A stretch of 9,000 nucleotides of DNA from Porphyromonadaceae bacterium UBA7087. Lineage in GTDB: Bacteria; Bacteroidota; Bacteroidia; Bacteroidales; Muribaculaceae. Position numbers and translations under genes: made by a program. This document shows, piece by piece, positions 1 through 7,816 of this stretch. How positions within the stretch are numbered: position 1 is the first letter of the stretch; every line of letters begins with the position of its first letter. Location of the stretch: NCBI GenBank assembly GCA_002493515.1, contig DKYZ01000028.1:25288-34287 (forward strand), given 5' to 3'. The notes below the pieces were generated by a model, which saw nothing but the letters and a program-made list of their open reading frames with translations, made no database searches and was not told the origin of the DNA.

Positions 1-957
1 CTGGTCAAGGGTCATGTTGTCGTCAAGGCGCTGTACCGTCGTGATGGAAGTCATCGAAAATCCCTCGCCGCGATACCTGAGCGTCAGACCGTCTGTAAAG
101 AGAAATCTCCTGTAATAACAAGGATCGTTATAATTTATCTCGCCGGTTTTGACATACTCATACGGATAGCCGCCCTGATCGAGCAATGAAACTGACAATG
201 CGTTCTGAAGATATACCCTCCCGGAAATCCTCCAGTCGGCCTTCCAGCGTAAAGAGCCGGACAATTCATGGTCCAGAAGACGGCCGTCATAGCTATTCCT
301 GAAAAATCCTCCGAGGCAAGAACCGGAAACAATCAGGGCGGTGGCGAATTTTTCAGCGGGACGGCTGTACCAGCCTGCCGAGAGATTACAGTCGTTGCCC
401 GTGCCTGCCGATGCCGACAGCCTCCACCCCTGATAACGCATGGGAGACACTGTGGAAATATTGATCAGGCCTCCTATGGTATTGCGGCCGTAGAGAGTGG
501 ACTGCGGCCCCCGCAGCATCTCCACCGATTCGATGTCGGCAAGATCGAAATCGTAACCGTTCTTATTAAGGATCGGAACATTGTCCACGTTGAGTCCAAC
601 GGCAGGCTGGTCCATGCGCGCACCTATGCCACGCGCATACATCGACGAAGTTACCCTCGACCCGTAATCGGGAACAAAAAAATTGGGCACGACATCGGAT
701 ATCCCTTTCATCGACACGGCATTGAGATCTTCGAGAGCTCCCCGCCCCACCACCGTGGCCGACACAGCCTCGCTCCTGACGGCATGTTCCTGCTTTACCG
801 CCACCACATTCACTTCGCCGAGATACACAGCCGTGTCTATCCGCTCCTCCGCAAGGAGATTGCCGGGAATCAATAAGGCCAGCAACACGACATACAGACA
901 TAGACATCTATGACAGAGACGCTTGGCGAAATAATAACTGAATATGTTGTTACTCAT
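1..957 (-). CDS. TonB-dependent outer-membrane receptor, N-terminal part (runs off the left edge)
   Basis: The reading frame is open from an ATG at 955-957 to base 1, giving 319 codons and no stop, so the C-terminal part of the barrel lies outside the window. The first 36 or so residues form a long signal peptide with a hydrophobic core (about 20-33) and likely cleavage after LLA. A TonB-box-like stretch (GEVNVVAV, 47-54) is followed by a plug domain at about 55-170. It holds the hallmark MLRGPQSTLYGRNTIGG (148-163) and the family pattern IGARMDQPAVGLNVDNVPI. From about 175 the alternating polar/aromatic pattern fits the first barrel strands. There is no N-terminal carboxypeptidase-regulatory-like domain, so it resembles a siderophore, cofactor or vitamin receptor more than a SusC glycan receptor. 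The substrate cannot be told. An in-frame ATG seven codons upstream (976-978) is an alternative start; I prefer 957 because AAGGGG precedes it, though with a long spacing. Confidence 0.93.
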   Translation of the reverse strand, partial: MSNNIFSYYFAKRLCHRCLCLYVVLLALLIPGNLLAEERIDTAVYLGEVNVVAVKQEHAVRSEAVSATVVGRGALEDLNAVSMKGISDVVPNFFVPDYGSRVTSSMYARGIGARMDQPAVGLNVDNVPILNKNGYDFDLADIESVEMLRGPQSTLYGRNTIGGLINISTVSPMRYQGWRLSASAGTGNDCNLSAGWYSRPAEKFATALIVSGSCLGGFFRNSYDGRLLDHELSGSLRWKADWRISGRVYLQNALSVSLLDQGGYPYEYVKTGEINYNDPCYYRRFLFTDGLTLRYRGEGFSMTSITTVQRLDDNMTLDQ

Positions 958-983
958 GCGGATTTCAGCCCCTTGCATAATCT

Positions 984-1018
984 TTTTAGACCGGGGTCAG
1001 AAGCGGGCTTTTAGACCG
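984..1018. repeat. 10-bp direct repeat over the predicted start of the receptor transcript
   Basis: The 10-mer TTTTAGACCG occurs twice on the plus strand, at 984-993 and 1009-1018, offset by 25 bp. The distal copy directly adjoins the -7 box of the receptor promoter and covers its predicted transcription start; the other copy lies in the 5' leader. Direct repeats in this position could be an operator for a DNA-binding repressor, but I cannot identify the regulator, and chance repetition is not excluded. Confidence 0.45.
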
Positions 1019-1049
1019 CAAAATTAGCAAAAAATATCACTTTCCCAAA
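1019..1049 (-). promoter_or_regulatory. Bacteroidota-type promoter for the TonB-dependent receptor
   Basis: Read on the minus strand, TTTG (1049-1046) is followed by exactly 19 nt and then TAATTTTG (1026-1019). This matches the known Bacteroidota housekeeping promoter pattern of TTTG, about 19-21 nt, then TAnnTTTG. Transcription would start near 1012, giving a leader of about 55 nt to the ATG at 957, or about 34 nt to the alternative ATG at 978. Confidence 0.72.
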
Positions 1050-1090
1050 ACAATCGGCATACCGCTATTCAGGTTTTTAATTAAATTTAT

Positions 1091-1098
1091 TAATTTTG
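1091..1098 (+). promoter_or_regulatory. Candidate -7 box for rnz
   Basis: TAATTTTG at 1091-1098 matches the TAnnTTTG -7 element and is identical to the -7 box of the divergent receptor promoter. The expected upstream TTTG is poor: the 19-nt position holds TTCA (1068-1071). If used, transcription would begin near 1105, leaving a leader of only about 15 nt before the ATG at 1120. Confidence 0.4.
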
Positions 1099-1119
1099 TA
1101 ATAAATTCCCTGATACCAG

Positions 1120-2034
1120 ATGTCGACATTCAGCATATACACTCTCGGATGCGGTTCCGCCAAACCCACTCTGCGCCATCAGCCCTCCTCTACGGTGATA
1201 GATCATCGCGGCAATCTGTTCATGGTCGACTGCGGCGAATGCGCCCAGCTCGGTTTCCAGCGGGCGCATCTTAAATATTCACGGCTCGGCCACATTTTTC
1301 TGACCCATCTTCACGGAGACCATGTGCTCGGACTGCCGGGCCTTATATCCACCCTCGAACTGGGAGGGGCCGGGGGAAGCCTCACCATACATACCTTTGA
1401 GGAGGGAAAACGGATACTGACCCAGATAATGGATTTTTTCGGACGTGACCTGTCCTTCGACCTGCGATTCAATGTCATCAGGCCGGAGGAGGCCGTGATA
1501 TTCGAGACCCCCTCCCTCACTGTCCGGACCATACCGCTCCGTCACCGGATTCCTACCGTCGGATATGTCTTCGAGGAGAAGCCGCGCCTGCGTCACATAC
1601 GGCCCGACATGATCGCCTATCATAAGGTTCCCGTGGCTCAGATCCGTGCCGTAAAGGAAGGCGCCGACTTCATCAGGCCCGACGGATCCGTCGTTCCAAA
1701 CGAAATGCTGACATCGCCGGCCGACAAACCTCTGTCGTATGCCCATATCAGCGACACGATATACATGCCGGAACTGGCGGCAAAGATCGGGCCGGTCGAT
1801 CTGCTGTTTCATGAAACGACATATCTCGAGTCGCATGCCGCCGATGCCAGGAACCGGTTTCACTCCACTGCAAAGCAGGCTGCGGCCGTTGCCAGGGACG
1901 CAGGCGCGGGAGCCTTGCTGACCGGTCATTATTCCAGCCGCTACTCCAAAGATGAAGACTTCCTCCGCGAGGCGAAGGAAGTCTTCCCGGACGTGATTCT
2001 AAACCGCGAGAACCTCCGTACTGATCTCGACTGA
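1120..2034 (+). CDS. rnz: Ribonuclease Z (tRNA 3'-endonuclease, short form)
   Basis: This 304-residue protein has the usual length of short-form RNase Z, a cytoplasmic zinc endonuclease of the metallo-beta-lactamase fold that removes the 3' trailer of tRNA precursors. All expected motifs are visible: the N-terminal LGCGSAKPTLRHQPSS (9-24), the zinc motif HLHGDH (63-68, ligands H63, H65, D67, H68), H142 in PLRHRIPTVGY, the HISDT motif (209-213, with D212 as bridging ligand), HETTY (231-235), HST (248-250) and the terminal ligand H270 in LTGHYSSRY. Residues about 155-200 correspond to the flexible arm that binds the tRNA elbow in this family. The ATG at 1120 is taken because the conserved N-terminal strand begins at residue 4. 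The gene stands alone on its strand, diverges from the receptor gene and converges on the macroglobulin gene. Function is confident from motifs. Confidence 0.97.
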   Translation: MSTFSIYTLGCGSAKPTLRHQPSSTVIDHRGNLFMVDCGECAQLGFQRAHLKYSRLGHIFLTHLHGDHVLGLPGLISTLELGGAGGSLTIHTFEEGKRILTQIMDFFGRDLSFDLRFNVIRPEEAVIFETPSLTVRTIPLRHRIPTVGYVFEEKPRLRHIRPDMIAYHKVPVAQIRAVKEGADFIRPDGSVVPNEMLTSPADKPLSYAHISDTIYMPELAAKIGPVDLLFHETTYLESHAADARNRFHSTAKQAAAVARDAGAGALLTGHYSSRYSKDEDFLREAKEVFPDVILNRENLRTDLD

Positions 2035-5000
2035 TCACTCCATATCCTTTACCGACAGCTCTGCGCCGGCCGAGTGAGCCACCATCAGCGGAGAGTATTG
2101 GGACTGGGCTGTGGCTATGCCGAGCGAATACACTCCCTCACGATCCACATGGCAGTCATAACTTATGACATGAGTACCTTTCGGCAGGAATGGTATGAAG
2201 AGATTTGTTGATTCATTCCTCACCTCCATGTACATGCCCACTCCGTCGGAAGATATGTATCCCGACACCTGGCCGTCAGGCTCGAGACAAGCCGAGCGGG
2301 CATCGGTCACCGCCACATAGTCCATATCGCGGTCGGAGGTTATACTCAGTGTTACGCGGACACGGTCGCCCACACGCAACTGCGAACTGACGGCCTTCTC
2401 TCCGGTCTGGCCTCTTTCAATCACATAGACTGCCTTGGCAATGGAAAGCTGAGGCACTTTTTCCGCCTTTACATCGAGGATCGGAGCCACATATTGCGAA
2501 ATTACGCCGCCCCATGACGGTCCGGAGGATTTCTTCACCACCTCGAGGGTCTTCCCGGAAACCTCCAGCGGATTGAGGTCCACAGTCAGGGATCCGGTAT
2601 ATTTAGCAATATGAGGTGCGGCAATCTCCCTGCCGCCGATTCTGAACGAGGGCGTCTCAGAGGGCACGGTCCACTTTGTGCCGGACGAAAGCAACGCCCG
2701 GATCACTCCGGCAAGATTGCGCGAATCTCCCCAGTTCTCGGTCTGTCTGGACAACACAAGCCATTGACGCAACTTGTCGATGTCGGTACTGTGCGGACGG
2801 ATCGCAGAGAAAGCCTCGAGCACGCGTGCCGTGGTGATGAGACGGCTGTCACCGTTCAAGCCTGACGGCAGGTTGTCGAACCACATCCCCTTCTCCGGAG
2901 TATATGAACCGAACTGATGCAGCGACTCAAGGATAAATCCGGCCAATGCATCGTCACCCTTGCGGCTGAGAAGAATTGCGGTCTTGGCTTTCTCGTCGAT
3001 AGAGAAAGATTTCCACTCTTCCTTTATTTTCTTCATCGCCGCATTCTCAAGCACCCCGAAACCGGCACTATTCCCGGCACCGAACGCGCTCTTCACAAAC
3101 AGATAGTCGAGCATTGCCCGCAAGCTGAAATATTCCTTCTTAGTCCGCTCCCAGTCCTGTACAAACTCCTTGTCACAGTATGCGAAGGCCTTTTTCGCCA
3201 TACCGTCGGCCTGACGGGGCAAATAGTCCATCTGCCGGAGGTCGGACAGATATTCGAGTACTCCATAAGTAATGAATTCCGACGATTCCATTCCACGGCA
3301 CCACCCCCAGCCGCCATCGGCGCGCTGCAGGTCGGAGAGCCGGGAGAGAGCTTTCTTTACGGCGTCGGCACTCCTGACAGTATCGGTATATTGCGTAAGC
3401 GAAGCCATCCTCATGGTCTCGGCGGCCGCATCGTTCACCCACGGCGTGTTCCGCAGAGTCACGGTCTTCAGCGCCGCATCCTTCTCCAGATTCGACACAA
3501 GCAGAGAGTCTGCGGCGTTTGCCGGCGACGCCATCTCCCTGACGGCAGCTATCAGCCCGGGATATTCGCGGAAGAGGCCGGAAGCGACAGCATTGCCATA
3601 TAGGGCGCCCGCCGCAGAGAACACACTCGCCGACTCCGGCTCCAAAATAGCCGGCAGGGCCGTGACGCATTCCCAGACGGGATTGTCGCAGTAGCGCAAT
3701 GTCACCTTGGCCTCCTTATCATATTTCGGAAGCTTCACCATAAACAATCCTTCGCCCGGTCTGAGATAGAACGGAGCGGACTCGACTACCGGAGTGCTCC
3801 CGGGAAGTACGGGGACAATCGTCTGCTCGCCATCGCGATAATTTTCCGACGATGCGTAGACCCTTACGGTCAACTCCGAGAAATCTGCCGGCACTTCATA
3901 ATCCATTGTCACAACCCTTGAACCTTTCGCCTGCAGAATCCCGGGGGCGAAGTCCCGGCTTGCGACCGCGACACCGGTCGCGGGGTTGACAAGCTCGATG
4001 AGTCCGGCCACCGGCGCCTCGGCATCCGTATTGTTGAAAAGCGTGGCGGAAATTCCGACCTTGTCTCCCACCCGCATGAAGCGCGGCGCATTCAGCCTGG
4101 CCATCACCTTCTTGGAGGCCACGACATCGAGAATCCTCACCGCGCCCTTCATGTCGGGAGCCCAGCCCGCTATCTGGAACTGCCATGTCCCTATGAAGTT
4201 CGGCGCGACATAATCCAACTCGACCACTCCATTCGAATCCGTGTGCATAGAAGGCATGAAGAATGCCAGCGGAGTATCCACATCCCTCGGGAGCGGTTCC
4301 TGTACCGCAGCACCTTCAGAGCCGCTATCTCCCGCCTCCCCTGCGGCAGCCTCCATTTTGGCACCTCGGGCAAGCTTCCGGGATGTAACATTCACCGACC
4401 TCAACATCTCAGACCGTGCGGCACCATAGGCCTCGTTGGTCACATTGGTCACATAGGCAGGATAGTGCATGTCGTATAGCTCTTTACCGTAGAAATTCCA
4501 CTCCGGGAACGAGAAGTAGGAATATATGCAACCGGGTCGGGACACCGGAACAAATCCGCTGTTCATTCCCCTCCCGGGATTTCTGTAATCAACAGTGCGG
4601 TACGGATTCCAGTACAGCTGTCCGGCAGGATTCATCTGCCAGGAGAAAGGCGCGATAGCGTTGAGCGCCTTATTGCTCATCACGGCCGCCGCAGCCGCAT
4701 CGGCAAGAGGACGTCCTCCTGCGGTAAATCTGAATTTCCAGCTCTCACGTGCCGTCGGATCGATTCTGTCGCGGAACGATTCCGCGACAATCTCCACCTG
4801 CTCCTGCTGCACGGCGGGAACCACTGTGACAAGACCGCTCACTCCGCGCAATTCCCGCATACCGAGCAGAGAGATAAAAACTCTTTCATCGTCGGCGGGA
4901 GCATCGATTTTTATGGAAGCCATTCCATCGGAAACCTTAATCCACTCCCCGCGGATAGACCGGCGGCTGTCGGAAATCCCGGCATATATGTAGCTGTCGG

Positions 5001-7716
5001 GATAACTCGACCCCACGCTGACCTTCACAGTCGAAACTCCGGAGGGAACAGTGACCATGCTTTCAGGAATCCACAGCGGCACGTCGACCGGAGGACGGCT
5101 GTCAGATTTTCTGTAAAGAATGAACTCATGAGTGGAATCCATCGATCCGTCAGGGGCCTTGAAGTCCTTATCGAGGGAAAATGTGATTTTATATCCGGAC
5201 GATGGCAGACCGGCGAGTTCAGGACGGAAAACGGGGCTTTCAAACTCACCGCCCGACACAACGGAGCCGTTCCGCACGTTCTCTATCCTGTAATACACTT
5301 TCCTTGTCACCGGACGGTTCATAATGTCGCGAACCCAGACGCTGAACCCCGATTCGGGATAGTCCGACAATTCAAGAGTTTCGGGAATGACAGGAGAAAT
5401 GGTATATGCTCTGGTCATAGAGAACATCACCGGAGAAGCCGGCTGGGTTTCGCCAGCCTTGTCGGTGACATCCACATCAAGCTGGAACACACCGCGCTCA
5501 TAACGTGTGCCACGGAGCGATGCAGTGGGGAGGGATATGACGAATTTACCGTCGGGACCGGTAACGGTTTCCGATGCAAACGATGCGCCCTGCGTGTCGC
5601 GGCGCCACCACCATGGCTGACGGTAGGTGACCTTGTACGCCACCTTTGCGCCGGCCACAGGCATGCCCGCGTATGTAAGGGCCTCCCCGCTTATCCGGAC
5701 AGTATCGCCGGGCACGCACTCGCCATCGGTGCCGGATGTCACCACGCGGAATGTCGGCGCCTTGTAATCGGCAACTGTAAATGAGGCATCACCAAGCCCC
5801 TTATTGCCCGATTGCAGCGATACGCTGTATCTTCCGAGCAATCTGTCCCCGGGTATCCGGAACGAACCTTCGGCCCGGCCATAATTGTCCGTAGTAAGCC
5901 GCAGCGTATCGAGTGCCTGATAATTGGCATCGCGAAGTACCGCCGTTATTCCCTTTCCCGGCTCCTGACGCATCTGATGGCCGGTGCGGGAATATACCGC
6001 CGCAACAAAACGCACCGTGTCGCCGGGATGAAAAAGGGAGAGGTCTGTCAGAACCTGAGCTGCATATATGGTCTTGTCGACATCGTCGCCGGGATTCCCA
6101 TAACTGTAACTGTCGCCATAAAACAGCTGTCCGTTTTTCTCTATCCTGTACTTTGCGGAGTTGAACGGAATCCTGACTTCTCCGTTATTTCCGGTGGTCA
6201 GCACCTTTACCGTCGCTGCCCGGGAATTGCGGCGGTCGGTGAACGTCACCTTCGCTCCAGGCACCGGCTTGAGATTCGAACCTGCCGCCACATGCAGGAT
6301 GCGCTCCTCTCCCCTGCCGGTCACGAAAGCCGTAAGATCACTCACCAGAATAAGTGAGGCCACGTCATCCTTGACACCGTAGATATCGCGTGGAGATTTC
6401 GATGAGGAGGCCACCAACGCATAGCATCCGGGAGTGAGGGCCGGAAAGTCCACTTCAGCCTCACACTCGTCGGGAGCCTGTCCGGCAAGATTGACACGCA
6501 AGGATGCGGCAGCGGCGCCCACCGAACGGAGACGTGAATACTTCACGCCCTGGCTGTTGTCCGTAACTGCGCATGGAACGGCAAGAATATAAGGCGCATA
6601 GATATTTGTGCCTGACACACTCACCTTTATCGCACGTCCGGAAAGGGACTGCTCCGGGAAATCGAGAGAAATCCGCTTTGACTCAAGGTCGTTTATAACC
6701 GAATATACCTGGCCGATATTTCTTGCCTGAGGATGTGCCGCGACATATTCCTTGCAGATGGCAAGCTGCCGGCGCCGGATTTCATTGCGCGCATTGATAT
6801 CGTTCTCCCGGCTTGCCTCATAACCCGGATACAAGACAAGATTATGAGCATAGTCGGCCACGAAACTGCTGCCATAGTCGGTACCTGAGAACATCTCATA
6901 GCACTTCCTGATGAACTGCAGCCGATCCTCGCCCGACAGTATTTCTAGTTTAAGGCGACACAGCTCCGACAGCAGAAGTCTGGCGGAGTCATTCTGATGA
7001 TTCCGTATGGCGCCGTCCAAAGCGTTTGCCCGACATGTAAACACGGGATCGGCATCCGACGGAACTCCGAAAGGTATCATATCCCCTCCCCCACCGGAGG
7101 AGCTTTCGAATTCCGAGAGTATGTCTGCAGTCTGCACCGCCACGAAATCACAGACAGTCATGCCGGCGGCCTCAGCATCTTTTGTTCCGGTCAGCAACGG
7201 AGAAATTTCAGCGAGAGGCATCGAGGCCGACGGTCCCGATTCCCTGAGAGCTGTCGACACGAGTCCCACCACTTTGGCGCGGAACATATCGCCGTCCCAC
7301 TCCAGCACATTTTCCGGCACGTTATCGGCCGGAAGGTGCCGGCGATCATACATGAAGCGGTTACTGCCATATATATCGCCATAGAGCCTTGCCTCCAGAA
7401 GCATGGCAAGCTGACGCCAGGGAGCTCCGGTCCGGGAAGCGAGGTCTGAGAAGAGTTCGAGGCCCTGACGGTAATTTTCGGAAGACACAAGATCGCGGGC
7501 TATTGTAAGCTGTATCGCCGCCCTGAGCGCCTGTTCGCCGTCACCACCGGCAAGAGCCTTCTCCAGCCGGGGCAATGCATTCTTCTCCACCGTCTCAGGG
7601 AACGCGAAGTCCGGTTTTGCGAATGTATTTTCAACTTTCTTTTTCTCCATTGTCTTTGCTGCGGCTCCGACCGCCAACAACCCGAACAGGGCCATCATAA
7701 TGATTCTCCACCTCAT
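2035..7716 (-). CDS. Secreted alpha-2-macroglobulin-family protein lacking the thioester motif
   Basis: This 1893-residue protein starts with a signal peptide (1-20, core IIMMALFGLLAVG, cleavage after GAAA) without a lipobox cysteine, so it is probably a soluble periplasmic or secreted protein. Domains in order, with approximate limits: a helical N-terminal region (40-350); macroglobulin-type beta domains from about 355; an MG2-like domain (555-650, with FHPGDTVRFVAAVYS); further MG domains to about 970, including a WWW patch at 702-704; an aromatic-rich stretch (1023-1089); a flexible Ala/Gly/Glu-rich linker in the bait-region position (1098-1146); the A2M/MG7 domain (1147-1200, AFFMPSMHTDSNGVVELDY); a helical thioester-type domain (1344-1685, with ADGGWGWCRGMESSEF and NWGDSRNLAGVIRALL); and a C-terminal receptor-binding-like domain (about 1755-1893, RVGDRVRVTLSITSDRDMDY). 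The CxEQ thioester is absent, with SVFS at 1364-1367. The family includes protease inhibitors and colonisation factors; the role here is unproven. Upstream of the ATG is GAAAGAGAT, a modest ribosome site. No clear promoter was found in the short gap. Confidence 0.93.
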   Translation of the reverse strand: MRWRIIMMALFGLLAVGAAAKTMEKKKVENTFAKPDFAFPETVEKNALPRLEKALAGGDGEQALRAAIQLTIARDLVSSENYRQGLELFSDLASRTGAPWRQLAMLLEARLYGDIYGSNRFMYDRRHLPADNVPENVLEWDGDMFRAKVVGLVSTALRESGPSASMPLAEISPLLTGTKDAEAAGMTVCDFVAVQTADILSEFESSSGGGGDMIPFGVPSDADPVFTCRANALDGAIRNHQNDSARLLLSELCRLKLEILSGEDRLQFIRKCYEMFSGTDYGSSFVADYAHNLVLYPGYEASRENDINARNEIRRRQLAICKEYVAAHPQARNIGQVYSVINDLESKRISLDFPEQSLSGRAIKVSVSGTNIYAPYILAVPCAVTDNSQGVKYSRLRSVGAAAASLRVNLAGQAPDECEAEVDFPALTPGCYALVASSSKSPRDIYGVKDDVASLILVSDLTAFVTGRGEERILHVAAGSNLKPVPGAKVTFTDRRNSRAATVKVLTTGNNGEVRIPFNSAKYRIEKNGQLFYGDSYSYGNPGDDVDKTIYAAQVLTDLSLFHPGDTVRFVAAVYSRTGHQMRQEPGKGITAVLRDANYQALDTLRLTTDNYGRAEGSFRIPGDRLLGRYSVSLQSGNKGLGDASFTVADYKAPTFRVVTSGTDGECVPGDTVRISGEALTYAGMPVAGAKVAYKVTYRQPWWWRRDTQGASFASETVTGPDGKFVISLPTASLRGTRYERGVFQLDVDVTDKAGETQPASPVMFSMTRAYTISPVIPETLELSDYPESGFSVWVRDIMNRPVTRKVYYRIENVRNGSVVSGGEFESPVFRPELAGLPSSGYKITFSLDKDFKAPDGSMDSTHEFILYRKSDSRPPVDVPLWIPESMVTVPSGVSTVKVSVGSSYPDSYIYAGISDSRRSIRGEWIKVSDGMASIKIDAPADDERVFISLLGMRELRGVSGLVTVVPAVQQEQVEIVAESFRDRIDPTARESWKFRFTAGGRPLADAAAAAVMSNKALNAIAPFSWQMNPAGQLYWNPYRTVDYRNPGRGMNSGFVPVSRPGCIYSYFSFPEWNFYGKELYDMHYPAYVTNVTNEAYGAARSEMLRSVNVTSRKLARGAKMEAAAGEAGDSGSEGAAVQEPLPRDVDTPLAFFMPSMHTDSNGVVELDYVAPNFIGTWQFQIAGWAPDMKGAVRILDVVASKKVMARLNAPRFMRVGDKVGISATLFNNTDAEAPVAGLIELVNPATGVAVASRDFAPGILQAKGSRVVTMDYEVPADFSELTVRVYASSENYRDGEQTIVPVLPGSTPVVESAPFYLRPGEGLFMVKLPKYDKEAKVTLRYCDNPVWECVTALPAILEPESASVFSAAGALYGNAVASGLFREYPGLIAAVREMASPANAADSLLVSNLEKDAALKTVTLRNTPWVNDAAAETMRMASLTQYTDTVRSADAVKKALSRLSDLQRADGGWGWCRGMESSEFITYGVLEYLSDLRQMDYLPRQADGMAKKAFAYCDKEFVQDWERTKKEYFSLRAMLDYLFVKSAFGAGNSAGFGVLENAAMKKIKEEWKSFSIDEKAKTAILLSRKGDDALAGFILESLHQFGSYTPEKGMWFDNLPSGLNGDSRLITTARVLEAFSAIRPHSTDIDKLRQWLVLSRQTENWGDSRNLAGVIRALLSSGTKWTVPSETPSFRIGGREIAAPHIAKYTGSLTVDLNPLEVSGKTLEVVKKSSGPSWGGVISQYVAPILDVKAEKVPQLSIAKAVYVIERGQTGEKAVSSQLRVGDRVRVTLSITSDRDMDYVAVTDARSACLEPDGQVSGYISSDGVGMYMEVRNESTNLFIPFLPKGTHVISYDCHVDREGVYSLGIATAQSQYSPLMVAHSAGAELSVKDME
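4279..4425 (-). other. Bait-region-like linker of the macroglobulin (residues 1098-1146)
   Basis: This segment lies between the last MG-type domain and the A2M/MG7 domain, where protease-cleavable bait regions sit in this family. It is poor in large hydrophobics and rich in Ala, Gly, Glu and Ser (for example AAAGEAGDSGSEGAAV). It also carries several Arg/Lys positions (R1101, R1106, R1113, K1114, R1117, K1120) that trypsin-like proteases could cut. The bait role is inferred from position and composition. Confidence 0.5.
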
Positions 7717-7765
7717 ATCTCTTTCACTTTTTTTACTACCCGATACCTCTTACCGGATATTATTT

Positions 7766-7798
7766 AAAACAAAACTCCCGGGGATTTTCCCCCGGGAG
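7766..7798 (-). terminator. Intrinsic terminator of the Spy-like operon
   Basis: A perfect 9-bp inverted repeat (CTCCCGGGG at 7775-7783 and CCCCGGGAG at 7790-7798) encloses a 6-nt loop. On the minus strand the stem is followed at once by TTTTGTTTT (7774-7766). It begins 18 bp after the stop codon of the Spy-like gene. The U-rich side identifies the minus strand as the terminated one; the plus-strand side has no T-run. The macroglobulin gene therefore probably needs its own promoter or receives only read-through. Confidence 0.87.
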
Positions 7799-7816
7799 CC
7801 CCTCTGCAATCGCGGA

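Noticed and set aside
268..876. Plus-strand open frame of 202 codons antisense to the receptor
   Set aside because: The minus strand here encodes the conserved TonB plug motifs; the plus-strand product is rich in His/Arg in no recognisable pattern.
1354..1380. Short GC-rich G/C runs in rnz as a possible regulatory structure
   Set aside because: They are explained by Gly-rich coding (LGGAGGS) and have no matching inverted repeat with a T-run.
1279..1929. Minus-strand open frame of 216 codons antisense to rnz
   Set aside because: The plus strand carries every RNase Z motif in order, so this is a shadow frame.
2917..3603. Plus-strand open frame of 228 codons inside the macroglobulin gene
   Set aside because: It lies fully antisense to a gene with clear domain motifs, and its translation shows no recognisable domain. 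It is a by-product of GC-rich codon use.
5128..6357. Two long plus-strand open frames (about 218 and 181 codons) antisense to the macroglobulin
   Set aside because: They have no ribosome site or domain pattern, and both lie within conserved macroglobulin domains.
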